Assembly (NCBI GenBank): GCA_003164045.1
Contig: PLRU01000071.1
Coordinates: forward strand, 118,383-182,382
Direction of reading: 5' to 3'
Origin: Candidatus Lustribacter telmatis
GTDB lineage: Bacteria; Vulcanimicrobiota; Vulcanimicrobiia; Vulcanimicrobiales; Vulcanimicrobiaceae
DNA length: 64,000 nt
How positions within the stretch are numbered: the stretch's first letter is position 1; the number at the start of each line of letters is the position of its first letter. A program made the position numbers and the translations under genes. Shown here piece after piece: positions 8,392-16,212 of the stretch. A model generated the notes under the pieces. It saw only the letters and a list, made by a program, of their open reading frames with translations. It was not told the origin of the DNA and ran no database searches.

Positions 8392-9333
8392 TTAGCGTCC
8401 CGCGACGTAGACGAGATCTTGCGCCGGAATGTGTGCGAATTTTCCGTAGCGTGAAGCGTTGTCGATGCCGGGCTGTAAGAGTGCCGGCGTGAGTTTCTCG
8501 GCAAAGATCGAGCGCGGCGTTGCGGCCACCGTTGCGGGGTCGACTTTCAGGTAGCGCACGAGCGTGTCGGCCGCCTTGAGCGGGTTCGCGGTCGCCCAGG
8601 CCGTGGCGCGGGCGATCGCACCCGCGAAGCCCGCAACGTCGGATGCATTGGCAGCCGCCCACGCAGGCGTCGCGATCCACCCCGCAACGATAAATTCTTT
8701 GGCGACCGCGTCGAGTCCGATGCCCAGTACCCGGCCCGTTTCTTTCGCCTTGGAAAAGAACGGGTCGGCGATAAAGGCCGCATCGACACGGCCCGACGCC
8801 AGCGCTTCCGGCAACGCGGAGAACGGCAGTTCGACGAACTTCACCGTCGAAGCATCGCCGCCGTTCGCATCGATCCACGCACGCGGTGCGAATTCCGAGA
8901 GCGACCCCAAGCCCGCCGTGCCGAAGATTTTTCCGTTCAGATCGCGCGCGGAACGGATGGTCGAGGTCGCATTCACGACGATGCCGGTCGTCGGCTGCGC
9001 GCGCGCCGAGAATTCGTTTGCCGGTGCGATAAAGACGAACGGCAGGCCGCGGCTGTGTGCGGTTGCGACCGTTACCGTTGCGGCAAAACCGACGTCGATG
9101 GAATTCGCCGCGATGGCCGACGCGATCGCCGAACCGTACGGAATCGGCTGCAACTGCACGTCGAGTCCGGCGCTCTCGAAGAAGCCCTGCTCTTTCGCGT
9201 AAAAGACCTGCGCGCAGTTCTCGATCGGGATGTACGCCACGCGCAGCGTCGATTTGGCCACCGCCCCGCGCCTAACGGCGCCCCACGCTAGGGCGCTCGC
9301 GCCGACCGCTGCGAGTGCGCTCCGCCGCTTCAT
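8392..9333 (-). CDS. NMT1/SsuA-type ABC substrate-binding protein
   Basis: A 313-aa exported SBP with a short twin-Arg-like start (MKRRSALA), a signal segment and the pattern LRVAYIPIENCAQVFYAKEQG. It closely resembles the SBP at 32129-33106: both have VAYIP, QxFYAKE, LQP-x-PYG-x-AIA, and a C-terminal YAKF/YGKF segment ending in AQ(D/E)LxY. The two are probably paralogues binding related solutes. The start overlaps the stop of another SBP gene (ATGA), making three coupled genes hpnI-SBP-SBP. The ligand is unknown. It ends 8 bases from the end of the convergent small gene. Confidence 0.85.
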   Translation of the reverse strand: MKRRSALAAVGASALAWGAVRRGAVAKSTLRVAYIPIENCAQVFYAKEQGFFESAGLDVQLQPIPYGSAIASAIAANSIDVGFAATVTVATAHSRGLPFVFIAPANEFSARAQPTTGIVVNATSTIRSARDLNGKIFGTAGLGSLSEFAPRAWIDANGGDASTVKFVELPFSALPEALASGRVDAAFIADPFFSKAKETGRVLGIGLDAVAKEFIVAGWIATPAWAAANASDVAGFAGAIARATAWATANPLKAADTLVRYLKVDPATVAATPRSIFAEKLTPALLQPGIDNASRYGKFAHIPAQDLVYVAGR

Positions 9334-10277
9334 CCGACGCGCAATCCCGGCGCGATGAGGTCCTTGGCATCGAACGCCGCCGGAATCACCTTGTATTTGG
9401 CGCAGATATCGATCACCGGTTGAATGTATTTCGTTTCGAGCGGCGCGTAGCCGATACGATGCGTCTTGGCGATCACGTCGGGATCGACTTTGCTGAACTT
9501 CGCGAGCACGCTGACCGCATCCGCGGGATGCGCGACAACGTAGCTCGCCGCTTCGCGCATAGCGCGCGCGAACTTTTCCAGCACGGCTTGATTCTTAGCG
9601 GCATAGTCGGCGGTAACGAACCAGCCCGTCACCATGAACTGCAGCGCGACCGCGTCGAACGCGTGTGCGAAGATGCGCACTTTTTTTGCGTCGAGGGCCT
9701 GCTGCAAGATCGGATCGGCGATGAATCCGGCATCGACGCGGCCGGCCGCAAGCGCGTCGGGGATTTGCGCGAACGGATATTCGACGAGCTTCAACGTCGC
9801 CGAGTCACCGCCGTGGGCATCGACCCACGCTTTGGTCGCCATCGTCGTGAGATCGTTGAGCGCCGGAACGGCGAGCGTCTTTCCGTTGAGATCGGCCGCG
9901 TTCTTGAGCGGCGAGTCGGCCTTGGCAGCCAACACCGAGTACGGAAACTTCGTGTCGTACAAACTGCCGCCGGCAACGAACACGAACGGCAAACCCTTGG
10001 CGTGCGCCGTGATCACGGAGACCAGCGATGATTTGCCGACGGCATACGTGCCGCCCGCAACGCCGGCCGCAATCGCCGTACCGTTGCTCGCCGTCTGCAC
10101 GTCGACGTCGAGCCCGGCGCGGCGAAAGATCCCGCTTTGCTGCGCCCAAAGCGCGGGCGTCACGGACTCCTCCGGTACCGCGCCCAGCGTCATTTGCGCG
10201 AGACTTTGTGCGGCTGCTGCCGCCGGTGCGGCAAGGAACGCGCTCCCGAGCGCGACTGCGGTACGTCGGTTCATCAT
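9330..10277 (-). CDS. NMT1/SsuA-type ABC substrate-binding protein
   Basis: A 315-aa exported SBP. Signal segment MMNRRTAVALGSAFLAAPAA, then MTLGAVPEESVTPALWAQQSGIFRRAG. Sub-family marks LNGKTLAVP, WVDAHGGDSATLKLVEYP, DAGFIADP and WFVTADYAAKNQ are all present. The start is the ATG at 10277 (second ATG 10274), overlapping the stop of hpnI (ATGATGA). The open frame continues upstream to 10925 but lies inside hpnI. Coupling of a solute-binding protein to a hopanoid glycosyltransferase is unexpected. It may reflect insertion of an SBP pair downstream of hpnI rather than a shared function. Confidence 0.85.
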   Translation of the reverse strand: MMNRRTAVALGSAFLAAPAAAAAQSLAQMTLGAVPEESVTPALWAQQSGIFRRAGLDVDVQTASNGTAIAAGVAGGTYAVGKSSLVSVITAHAKGLPFVFVAGGSLYDTKFPYSVLAAKADSPLKNAADLNGKTLAVPALNDLTTMATKAWVDAHGGDSATLKLVEYPFAQIPDALAAGRVDAGFIADPILQQALDAKKVRIFAHAFDAVALQFMVTGWFVTADYAAKNQAVLEKFARAMREAASYVVAHPADAVSVLAKFSKVDPDVIAKTHRIGYAPLETKYIQPVIDICAKYKVIPAAFDAKDLIAPGLRVG

Positions 10278-11443
10278 GGGCGCTCTTCGAGGAAATCTCC
10301 GGCGGCCATTTGCAGCGGTGCGCCGCGCCAGCGTACGTTGTGGCCGGTGAGGGCCCGTGCCCAGACCGCGAGGCCGAAGCAATCGCGCGCGGGGATCATC
10401 CAGAGCGGCGCGGGTGGCACGCCGAGTGCTCGTGCGGCGACGCGCTGCAATGCGACGCGCGCGAGGATGGCCGTCGCGAGCAACGTACCGGCTGGAACGC
10501 GGCGCCGCGCCAGGATGAATCCGAGCAGCGCCAGCGGCACCGGAAACGTAAGGAACATACCGGCGTAACCGAGCGGCTGCAGGCCGCGAATCGTACGGTG
10601 CCAGCGCAATTCGTGTTCCCACAATATCGGCAGCGTCGAATCGGAGACCATCGTGCGGATCACGTACTTGGAAATGACGACGCGTAGGCCCCGCTGCGCG
10701 ATGAAATGGCCGAGCATGAAATCGTCTGCGAGATGCGGCGCGAGCGCTTCGAACCCGCCGATCGATTGCAGCACCGCGGCGCGAAAAGCGTTGGTCGGAC
10801 CGAAGCAGTGACGCAACGGGCCAAACAGCCGGTCGACCAGCGCTGACGGAATGAACTGTTCGTTCATGAACATCGCGCCGAGCTGCGAGGCGAACGTTTC
10901 GTCGGGCACGCCGGCAAAGAGGCACGTCACCGCGCCGATCTCCGGCGACTGCAGCGGCGCCGTCACCGCGCGCACGTAATCCGCATCGACGCGCGTATCG
11001 CTGTCGGCAAGAATGAGCGTGGTGTTGCGCACGAGGCGCATCATCGAGAGCACGTTGGCGAGTTTGGGATTGCGCGCGCTCGCATCTTCACCGATATCGA
11101 TGTCGATGCGGCGCTCCGGCAGGGCGGCGGCGACGCGGCGCGCGATCGGCAGCGCCGGATCGTCGGCGCGCGCGACGCCGAGCACCAATTGCAGCTCGGG
11201 ATAGTCTTGCTCGGCAAAGGCGCGCAAGTTTTCTTCGAGCAGCGGTTCTGCGCCGCGCAGCGGCACCAGCAGCGTGACCGGCGGCGCCGCCTCGGCTCGC
11301 TCGCGTTCGCGCCGGCCGAAATGCGCCGACGCTGCTATTGCCGCGGCCGTATACCCGAGCGCCGCGAGCGCCGCGAGCTCAACCGTCAGCGCAGCGGCCC
11401 GGCGCAGCGACCTTGCGAATCCCACGCCGCCCGCCTTCCTCAT
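10274..11443 (-). CDS. hpnI: HpnI-type hopanoid glycosyltransferase (GT2)
   Basis: A membrane GT2 glycosyltransferase resembling ceramide glucosyltransferase and HpnI, which adds an N-acetylglucosaminyl group to bacteriohopanetetrol. It has one N-terminal membrane segment (about 17-40). The GT-A domain shows the nucleotide-sugar DxD site LADSD (146-149), NPKLANV (125-131), the catalytic-acid segment HLADDFMLGH (about 237-246) and the (Q/R)xxRW-like site HELRW (277-281). C-terminal membrane helices follow. 389 aa is normal. hpnJ lies 5 kb away, which supports the assignment. hpnK, hpnH, hpnG and the squalene-hopene cyclase are not in this window. Two SBP genes are translationally coupled downstream. 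Confidence 0.82.
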   Translation of the reverse strand: MRKAGGVGFARSLRRAAALTVELAALAALGYTAAAIAASAHFGRRERERAEAAPPVTLLVPLRGAEPLLEENLRAFAEQDYPELQLVLGVARADDPALPIARRVAAALPERRIDIDIGEDASARNPKLANVLSMMRLVRNTTLILADSDTRVDADYVRAVTAPLQSPEIGAVTCLFAGVPDETFASQLGAMFMNEQFIPSALVDRLFGPLRHCFGPTNAFRAAVLQSIGGFEALAPHLADDFMLGHFIAQRGLRVVISKYVIRTMVSDSTLPILWEHELRWHRTIRGLQPLGYAGMFLTFPVPLALLGFILARRRVPAGTLLATAILARVALQRVAARALGVPPAPLWMIPARDCFGLAVWARALTGHNVRWRGAPLQMAAGDFLEERP

Positions 11444-11490
11444 AGCGCCAGGCGGGCCCGCTCGCCGCTTGCGCGAAGCGGTACCGGTCG

Positions 11491-12699
11491 ATGGAGAGTA
11501 CGAGTACGGAGCGCTTTCGCAACCGCGATCACCTTGCGATCAACGCGTTATGGGTCGGGGTGCACTTTCAAGACGCCGCGTTGATGACGATCTTGGTCCC
11601 GGCCCTCCTGCTCGTTCTCGCACCTGCGAACCACCTCAACGTGCTGGCGGTCCTATCGACGATCGCCGCCATCGCGACGGCGATCGTCCCACCATTCGCC
11701 GGTGCGCTCTCCGATCGTTCCCGGCGCAAGGGCGGCGACCGGCGCGTGCAGACCGCCGTCATCTTAGCCATCGATACGGTCGCGCTGCTCGTAATGGCGC
11801 AGGTCTCGACGGTGTTCGAACTCACCGGAGCCGTCGTCGTCGCCACCGTCGCGCTGATGAGCGGATCGACCGTGTACCAAGTGCTGCTGCCGGAGATCGT
11901 TCCGCGCCCGTTTTGGGGCACGGCAGCCAGCTTCCGCGGCGGCCTGACGCTCGTCGGTACGATCGTCGGCCTCGCGCTCGCGGCACTGCTGCCCGCACGC
12001 CAGGCGTTGCTCGCCGACGCAGCCGGCGTCGCCCTGAGTGCCGCCACGCTCTTCTTCGTCCCCGCTTCGCCCCCGTTCGTCGCAACGGTGCGTTCGGGCG
12101 CGCAGGTGCGCGACCGGTGGGATTTCTTCGTCACCCTCATCGGCCGCGCGTGGGTCGTGCTGGGGATGACGCTTCTGAATACCTACGTGCTGTTTTTCTT
12201 TCACGACGTGCTCGGCATTTACAACGCGTCGCTCAATACCGGCCTCGTTGCCGGTGCGGCGCTGGTCGGCGCCGTCGCATCGAGTGTCGCGGCCGGCGTG
12301 TACGCCGATCGGATCGATCGCCGGCTCCTCGTATGCCTCTCCGGCTTGCCGATGACGCTCGCGGCGCTCGGCTTCGCGCTCTTCCCCGATCCGCGCGTCA
12401 TCTTCATCTTCGCGGCGATGTTCGGTCTCGGTTACGGCGGCGTGTTCTCCGTCGGCTGGGCGCTCGCGCTCGACGCCGTGCCGGAACTCGGGGACGTTGC
12501 GCGTGACCTCGGCATTTGGAGCACGCTCTCGAACGCACCGGTCGTGATCGCGCCGGCGCTCGGCGCCGTGATCATCGCCCACGGCGCGACGCCGAGCGAC
12601 GGCTACCGCTGGCTGTTTGCAACCGCCAGCGCGAGCTTCTTGCTCGGATCGCTCACCGTGCTCGCCGTCCGCAACGCAAACGGCAAGAAACCGGCGTGA
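11491..12699 (+). CDS. MFS transporter
   Basis: A 402-aa major facilitator protein with about 12 hydrophobic segments in two sets of six. The cytoplasmic loop after helix 2 reads GALSDRSRRKGGDRR, the usual A-motif of the family. It lies in the plasma membrane, probably as an exporter or proton-coupled carrier. The substrate is not readable. It starts 47 bases from divergent hpnI and is coupled to the acyltransferase gene downstream (GTGA overlap). That pairing, plus the hopanoid genes around it, suggests a lipid or lipid-precursor role, but this is inference. Confidence 0.85.
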   Translation: MESTSTERFRNRDHLAINALWVGVHFQDAALMTILVPALLLVLAPANHLNVLAVLSTIAAIATAIVPPFAGALSDRSRRKGGDRRVQTAVILAIDTVALLVMAQVSTVFELTGAVVVATVALMSGSTVYQVLLPEIVPRPFWGTAASFRGGLTLVGTIVGLALAALLPARQALLADAAGVALSAATLFFVPASPPFVATVRSGAQVRDRWDFFVTLIGRAWVVLGMTLLNTYVLFFFHDVLGIYNASLNTGLVAGAALVGAVASSVAAGVYADRIDRRLLVCLSGLPMTLAALGFALFPDPRVIFIFAAMFGLGYGGVFSVGWALALDAVPELGDVARDLGIWSTLSNAPVVIAPALGAVIIAHGATPSDGYRWLFATASASFLLGSLTVLAVRNANGKKPA

Positions 12700-13850
12700 A
12701 AACGAATCCGCTGATGCAGTTTGCGGCCAGCGCCGCGCGCCGCATCTATCTGCCGTCGAAGATCCGGATTCGCCAGTGGGGTGCACTGCCCGCGCCGCGC
12801 GGACCGACGGTCCTGATCACCAACCACCAGCACGTCGACGAAGGCGAGATCGTGTTCGCGCGGACGTTCTTGAAGCATCCGCACATCCCGATCATCGCCG
12901 TCAATTCACGCCGCACGTTCGAGACCGGTTTCTTCGCCGCGCGCTTACCGTGGACCGCACCGTTGACACGCCGGCTCAATCCGACCGGACTCTGGCTGCG
13001 CTGCGGGCTGCTGCCGATCGAAAACCACCTGCACTCGCGCGCGCTGATCAGCCTCGCCGAAGAAGTGCGCGCGAAGCACGGCGACCTGCCGCTCGAATCG
13101 ATTCTCCCCGACGACGTTCTCGCCAAGCTCGATTTGAGCGGGCGGCGCTTAGCCGATCTCTGGACACCGGCATACTTCGCGCGCGCGCAAGAAACGGTGA
13201 AGCTGGCGAACCTCAAACAGCCGTACCGCCGTGAAGCGCTGGAAAATTTCCGCGCGACGATGACGGCCGACATCGCGCTCGTCGTCGAGCGCGTGCGCGA
13301 GGGCGCGACGTTTTATGTGACTCCCGAGGGGGACTTCAGCCACGACGGCCGCATGCGCCCGATGCGCAACGGCCTCACCGAAGCCGTCCTGCCGGTCGCC
13401 GAGCCGTGGCTCTGCGCGATTGCCTACGATCCGTTCCGCGGCCGCCGCCTCTCGATGCTCTACCGCGTCGTTCCGCCGGCGAATCGCGACGACCTCGGCA
13501 CGTCGCTTGCCGCCGCGCGCGCCGTGACGACGAGCGCACTGCTTGCGACGTTTCTGTGCAGCATCGACCGGCCGTTCACCGCGGAGGACGCGCTGGCGAA
13601 CGTGTGCGCGCAACTCGCGGCGCTGCCGCCCAACGTCTTCGCGGATCCCGAATTGCGCAGCGATCCCGATGCCGTCGTTACGGAAGCGCTGACCGTGCTC
13701 GTGCGGCTGCGTATGCTCGCCGCCGACGGCGCGCGCTACCGGCTCACCGAAACGCGCGCCGACGCCCGCTTCCCGCACGTCGCCGACATGGTAACCTTTC
13801 AGCGCAACATGCTCGAAGAAACGCTCGCCGCCGCAGCGCGTCTCGCGTGA
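12696..13850 (+). CDS. PlsC-like acyltransferase with altered HX4D box
   Basis: A 384-aa protein of the glycerolphosphate/LPLAT acyltransferase type. Motif I reads TNHQHVDEG. The usual NHxSxxD spacing is off by one: His-x3-Asp, or His-x4-Glu counting from the first His. Motif III is well kept (TPEGDFSHDGRMRP, equivalent to FPEGTRS). The C-terminal 150 residues are extra and contain a wHTH-like region. The GTG at 12696 overlaps the MFS stop, and an ATG at 12714 is an alternative. The expected reaction is acyl transfer to a lysophospholipid or polyol lipid at the inner membrane. The altered motif leaves activity open. Confidence 0.72.
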   Translation: MKTNPLMQFAASAARRIYLPSKIRIRQWGALPAPRGPTVLITNHQHVDEGEIVFARTFLKHPHIPIIAVNSRRTFETGFFAARLPWTAPLTRRLNPTGLWLRCGLLPIENHLHSRALISLAEEVRAKHGDLPLESILPDDVLAKLDLSGRRLADLWTPAYFARAQETVKLANLKQPYRREALENFRATMTADIALVVERVREGATFYVTPEGDFSHDGRMRPMRNGLTEAVLPVAEPWLCAIAYDPFRGRRLSMLYRVVPPANRDDLGTSLAAARAVTTSALLATFLCSIDRPFTAEDALANVCAQLAALPPNVFADPELRSDPDAVVTEALTVLVRLRMLAADGARYRLTETRADARFPHVADMVTFQRNMLEETLAAAARLA

Positions 13851-14401
13851 CGCCCATCATCGCGCTCCTGCGCGCGGTCAACGTCGGCGGCACCGGTAAG
13901 GTTGCGATGCCCGAACTCTGCAAGCTGCTCACCGCCCTCCGCTTCACCGGCGTGAAGTCGCTGCTAAACAGCGGCAACGTGGTCTTCGGCACAAACGAAC
14001 CCGCCGGCGCTGCGCTCGAGACCAAGCTCGAGGCTGCCGTCGCAAAGAAGCTGGGCGTGCCGGCGACGTTTTACGTGCGCACCGCGCGCGAGTGGGACGC
14101 GATCGTCGCGAACAATCCGTATCCCGACGCCGCCCGCAACGATCCGAGTCATCTCGTCGTGATGTATTTCAAGTCGGCCGTCGCCGCCAAAGACGTCGCC
14201 GCGCTGCAAGCCGCCGTCACCGGACGCGAAACGGTCGAAGCAAACGGAAAACAGGCCTACTTCGTGTATCCCGACGGCATCGGAACGTCGAAACTCACCA
14301 ACGCCGTCATCGAACGCAAACTCGGCCAATCCGGCACGGCACGCAACTGGAACACCGTGCTGAAACTTGCGGCCGCGGCCGCGTTACTCGAGCGGGCCTA
14401 G
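13847..14401 (+). CDS. DUF1697 family protein
   Basis: A 184-aa protein matching the DUF1697 pattern: IALLRAVNVGGTGKVAMPEL at the start, then LNSGNVVF and the C-terminal segment KLTNAVIERKLGQSGTARNWNT. The family is widespread, cytoplasmic and of unknown function. The GTG at 13847 overlaps the acyltransferase stop (GTGA) and gives the family's usual length. The open frame reaching back to 13406 is shadow of the acyltransferase. It is third in the MFS / acyltransferase / DUF1697 run and overlaps convergent ispH by 18 bases. Confidence 0.85.
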   Translation: MTPIIALLRAVNVGGTGKVAMPELCKLLTALRFTGVKSLLNSGNVVFGTNEPAGAALETKLEAAVAKKLGVPATFYVRTAREWDAIVANNPYPDAARNDPSHLVVMYFKSAVAAKDVAALQAAVTGRETVEANGKQAYFVYPDGIGTSKLTNAVIERKLGQSGTARNWNTVLKLAAAAALLERA

Positions 14402-15337
14402 GATCGCCGCGAGTTCGCGAGGCGGGCGGAACGTCATCGCGGGCTCGCCCGTTCCGACCGGTTGCACGGTCACGAAGTGCGGATCGAGTTGCCGCACGCG
14501 TTCGATCACGTCGGCCACCAGCGTTTCGGGCGTCGATGCGCCGGCGGTGACGCCGAGGGTGGTAACGCCGGCGAGCCACGCCGGTTGGATCATGGCCGGG
14601 TCGTCGATCAGGTACGCCGGGCGTCCGCCGTCACCGGCCGCGTCGCGCAGGCTGCGCGAGTTCGAGCTGTTGTTCGAACCGATGACCAGAATCGCGTCGC
14701 AATCCGGCGCCATCGCGCGCACCGCGGCTTGCCGGTTTTCGGTCGCATAGCAGATATCGCTCTTCGCCGGCAGATGGATGCCGGGAAAGCGGCGCTGCAG
14801 CACGTCGATCACGTGCTGCACTTCGCTCACGGCGAGCGTGGTTTGCGAGACGAGCGCGAGCGGTTGCCCGGCCGTCGGTTGATACGCTTCGGCTTCGGCT
14901 TCATTTTGAATGAGCGTCACGTGGCCGCCGGCTTGACCCATCGTGCCGTCCACTTCTTCGTGACCGGCGTGACCGATGAGCAGCACGTGATAGCCTTCGC
15001 CGACGAAGCGGGTGACTTCGCGATGCACTTTGACGACCAGCGGACACACGGCGTCGATCGTGCGCTGATCGCGCGCCTCCGCGCGCTCGCGGACCGCGGG
15101 GGCGATACCGTGGGCGCTGAACACCAGCAGCGACGACTTCGGCGCGTCTTCGACGTCATCGACGAAGATCACGCCGCGGCGCTTGAACTCATCCACGACG
15201 ACGCGGTTGTGCACGACTTCCTTGCGCACGTACACGGTCTCGCCCGAGCGGCGCACCAGCTCGTCGATGATCTGTACCGCACGTTCCACACCCGCGCAGA
15301 AACCGCGCGGCTGGCAAAGGAGGATCGTTTTTTCCAT
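14384..15337 (-). CDS. ispH: 4-hydroxy-3-methylbut-2-enyl diphosphate reductase
   Basis: IspH (LytB), the last enzyme of the MEP isoprenoid pathway. It reduces HMBPP to IPP and DMAPP with a [4Fe-4S] cluster in the cytoplasm. The three cluster cysteines are present: Cys14 (RGFCAGV), Cys98 (DAVCPL), Cys196 (DICYAT). The substrate-binding His43 (VVHN), His76 (SAHG), His126 and Glu128 (HAGHEEVDG) and the SNNSSNS segment are also there. 317 aa is typical. It is the last gene in the hpnJ / ferritin-like / ispH series, consistent with supply of C5 units for squalene and hopanoids. Confidence 0.96.
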   Translation of the reverse strand: MEKTILLCQPRGFCAGVERAVQIIDELVRRSGETVYVRKEVVHNRVVVDEFKRRGVIFVDDVEDAPKSSLLVFSAHGIAPAVRERAEARDQRTIDAVCPLVVKVHREVTRFVGEGYHVLLIGHAGHEEVDGTMGQAGGHVTLIQNEAEAEAYQPTAGQPLALVSQTTLAVSEVQHVIDVLQRRFPGIHLPAKSDICYATENRQAAVRAMAPDCDAILVIGSNNSSNSRSLRDAAGDGGRPAYLIDDPAMIQPAWLAGVTTLGVTAGASTPETLVADVIERVRQLDPHFVTVQPVGTGEPAMTFRPPRELAAILGPLE

Positions 15338-15342
15338 CGTCT

Positions 15343-16212
15343 CTACGATGCAACCGCCAAGGGCCGCTTGAGGGTTTCCGCGCGCGGCGGAAGCATCCGC
15401 AGACCGAGCAGTGCGGCGCTTGCCAGGAACGGCACGATGCGCGGACGCAGCAGGCGGGGGTCGATCCGCGCCATCATCGCGCGCTCTTCGGCGAGCGCGA
15501 TCTCGAGAAACATTTTCGGCGAGACGCCCTCGAGGATCGCTTGCGAGCCGCCGCCGGTCAGGTCGAGCGGCGCCGGAACCACGGCCGCGCCTTGCGCGCC
15601 TTGCGCCGTGTGCATCACCGCTCGAACGTGATACTTCAGCGCGCTAACCGTGCGTGCGATCGCGCTCGTGTTGCCGGCGAGGGCTTCTTCGTAGCGCCAC
15701 CAGTTGATGAAGAACACGATGTGCCGCGCTTCTTCGAACAAGATGTGTTCGAAGATGTCGAGCAAGCCTTTGGGGAAAATCTGCTTCTGCCGCGCGAGCG
15801 CAAACCCGCCGAAGCCGACGAACGAATCGGTGCACTCGCTGAACCCGAACACGACGAAGTCGTCGCGCGTCACCGGTAGATTCGAGAGCGGCACCGACGG
15901 CACGTCGATCTCGTATCGTTCGAGCATGTGGTTGAGCAGGCGGCCGTGCCGGCCTTCTTCGTACCCTTGCAGCTCGACCGCCTCGCGGATGACCGGATCG
16001 GCGAGCGTCTTGGAAAACGTAGCGATCATCCGGTCCGCTTCTTGTTCCATGCTGCGCGCGAAGCTCCAGAACGGAAACGCGCGCAACAGGTCGACATATC
16101 GCGGCTCGAGCTTCGGCCACGGCAACCCTTCGGGCTCGAAGGGCAGATGCGTCTCGATGAATGTTTTGCAGAACAGATCGCGGTGCGCGATCGAGCCGAC
16201 CCGCGGTTTCAT
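15343..16212 (-). CDS. Ferritin-like di-iron protein in the hopanoid region
   Basis: A 289-aa helical protein with two carboxylate-histidine motifs expected of a ferritin-like di-iron site: GYEEGRHG (Glu85/Glu86, His89) and FEEARH (Glu160/Glu161, His164). Possible further ligands lie around Glu56-Glu58 and Glu126. The C-terminus has a hydrophobic stretch (about 255-275) that may be membrane associated. Such folds include oxidases, desaturases and hydroxylases. The start is coupled to the hpnJ stop (TAATG), and ispH follows after 5 bases. An oxidative step on hopanoid or another isoprenoid lipid is a reasonable but unproven role. I do not recognise a named subfamily. Confidence 0.78.
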   Translation of the reverse strand: MKPRVGSIAHRDLFCKTFIETHLPFEPEGLPWPKLEPRYVDLLRAFPFWSFARSMEQEADRMIATFSKTLADPVIREAVELQGYEEGRHGRLLNHMLERYEIDVPSVPLSNLPVTRDDFVVFGFSECTDSFVGFGGFALARQKQIFPKGLLDIFEHILFEEARHIVFFINWWRYEEALAGNTSAIARTVSALKYHVRAVMHTAQGAQGAAVVPAPLDLTGGGSQAILEGVSPKMFLEIALAEERAMMARIDPRLLRPRIVPFLASAALLGLRMLPPRAETLKRPLAVAS

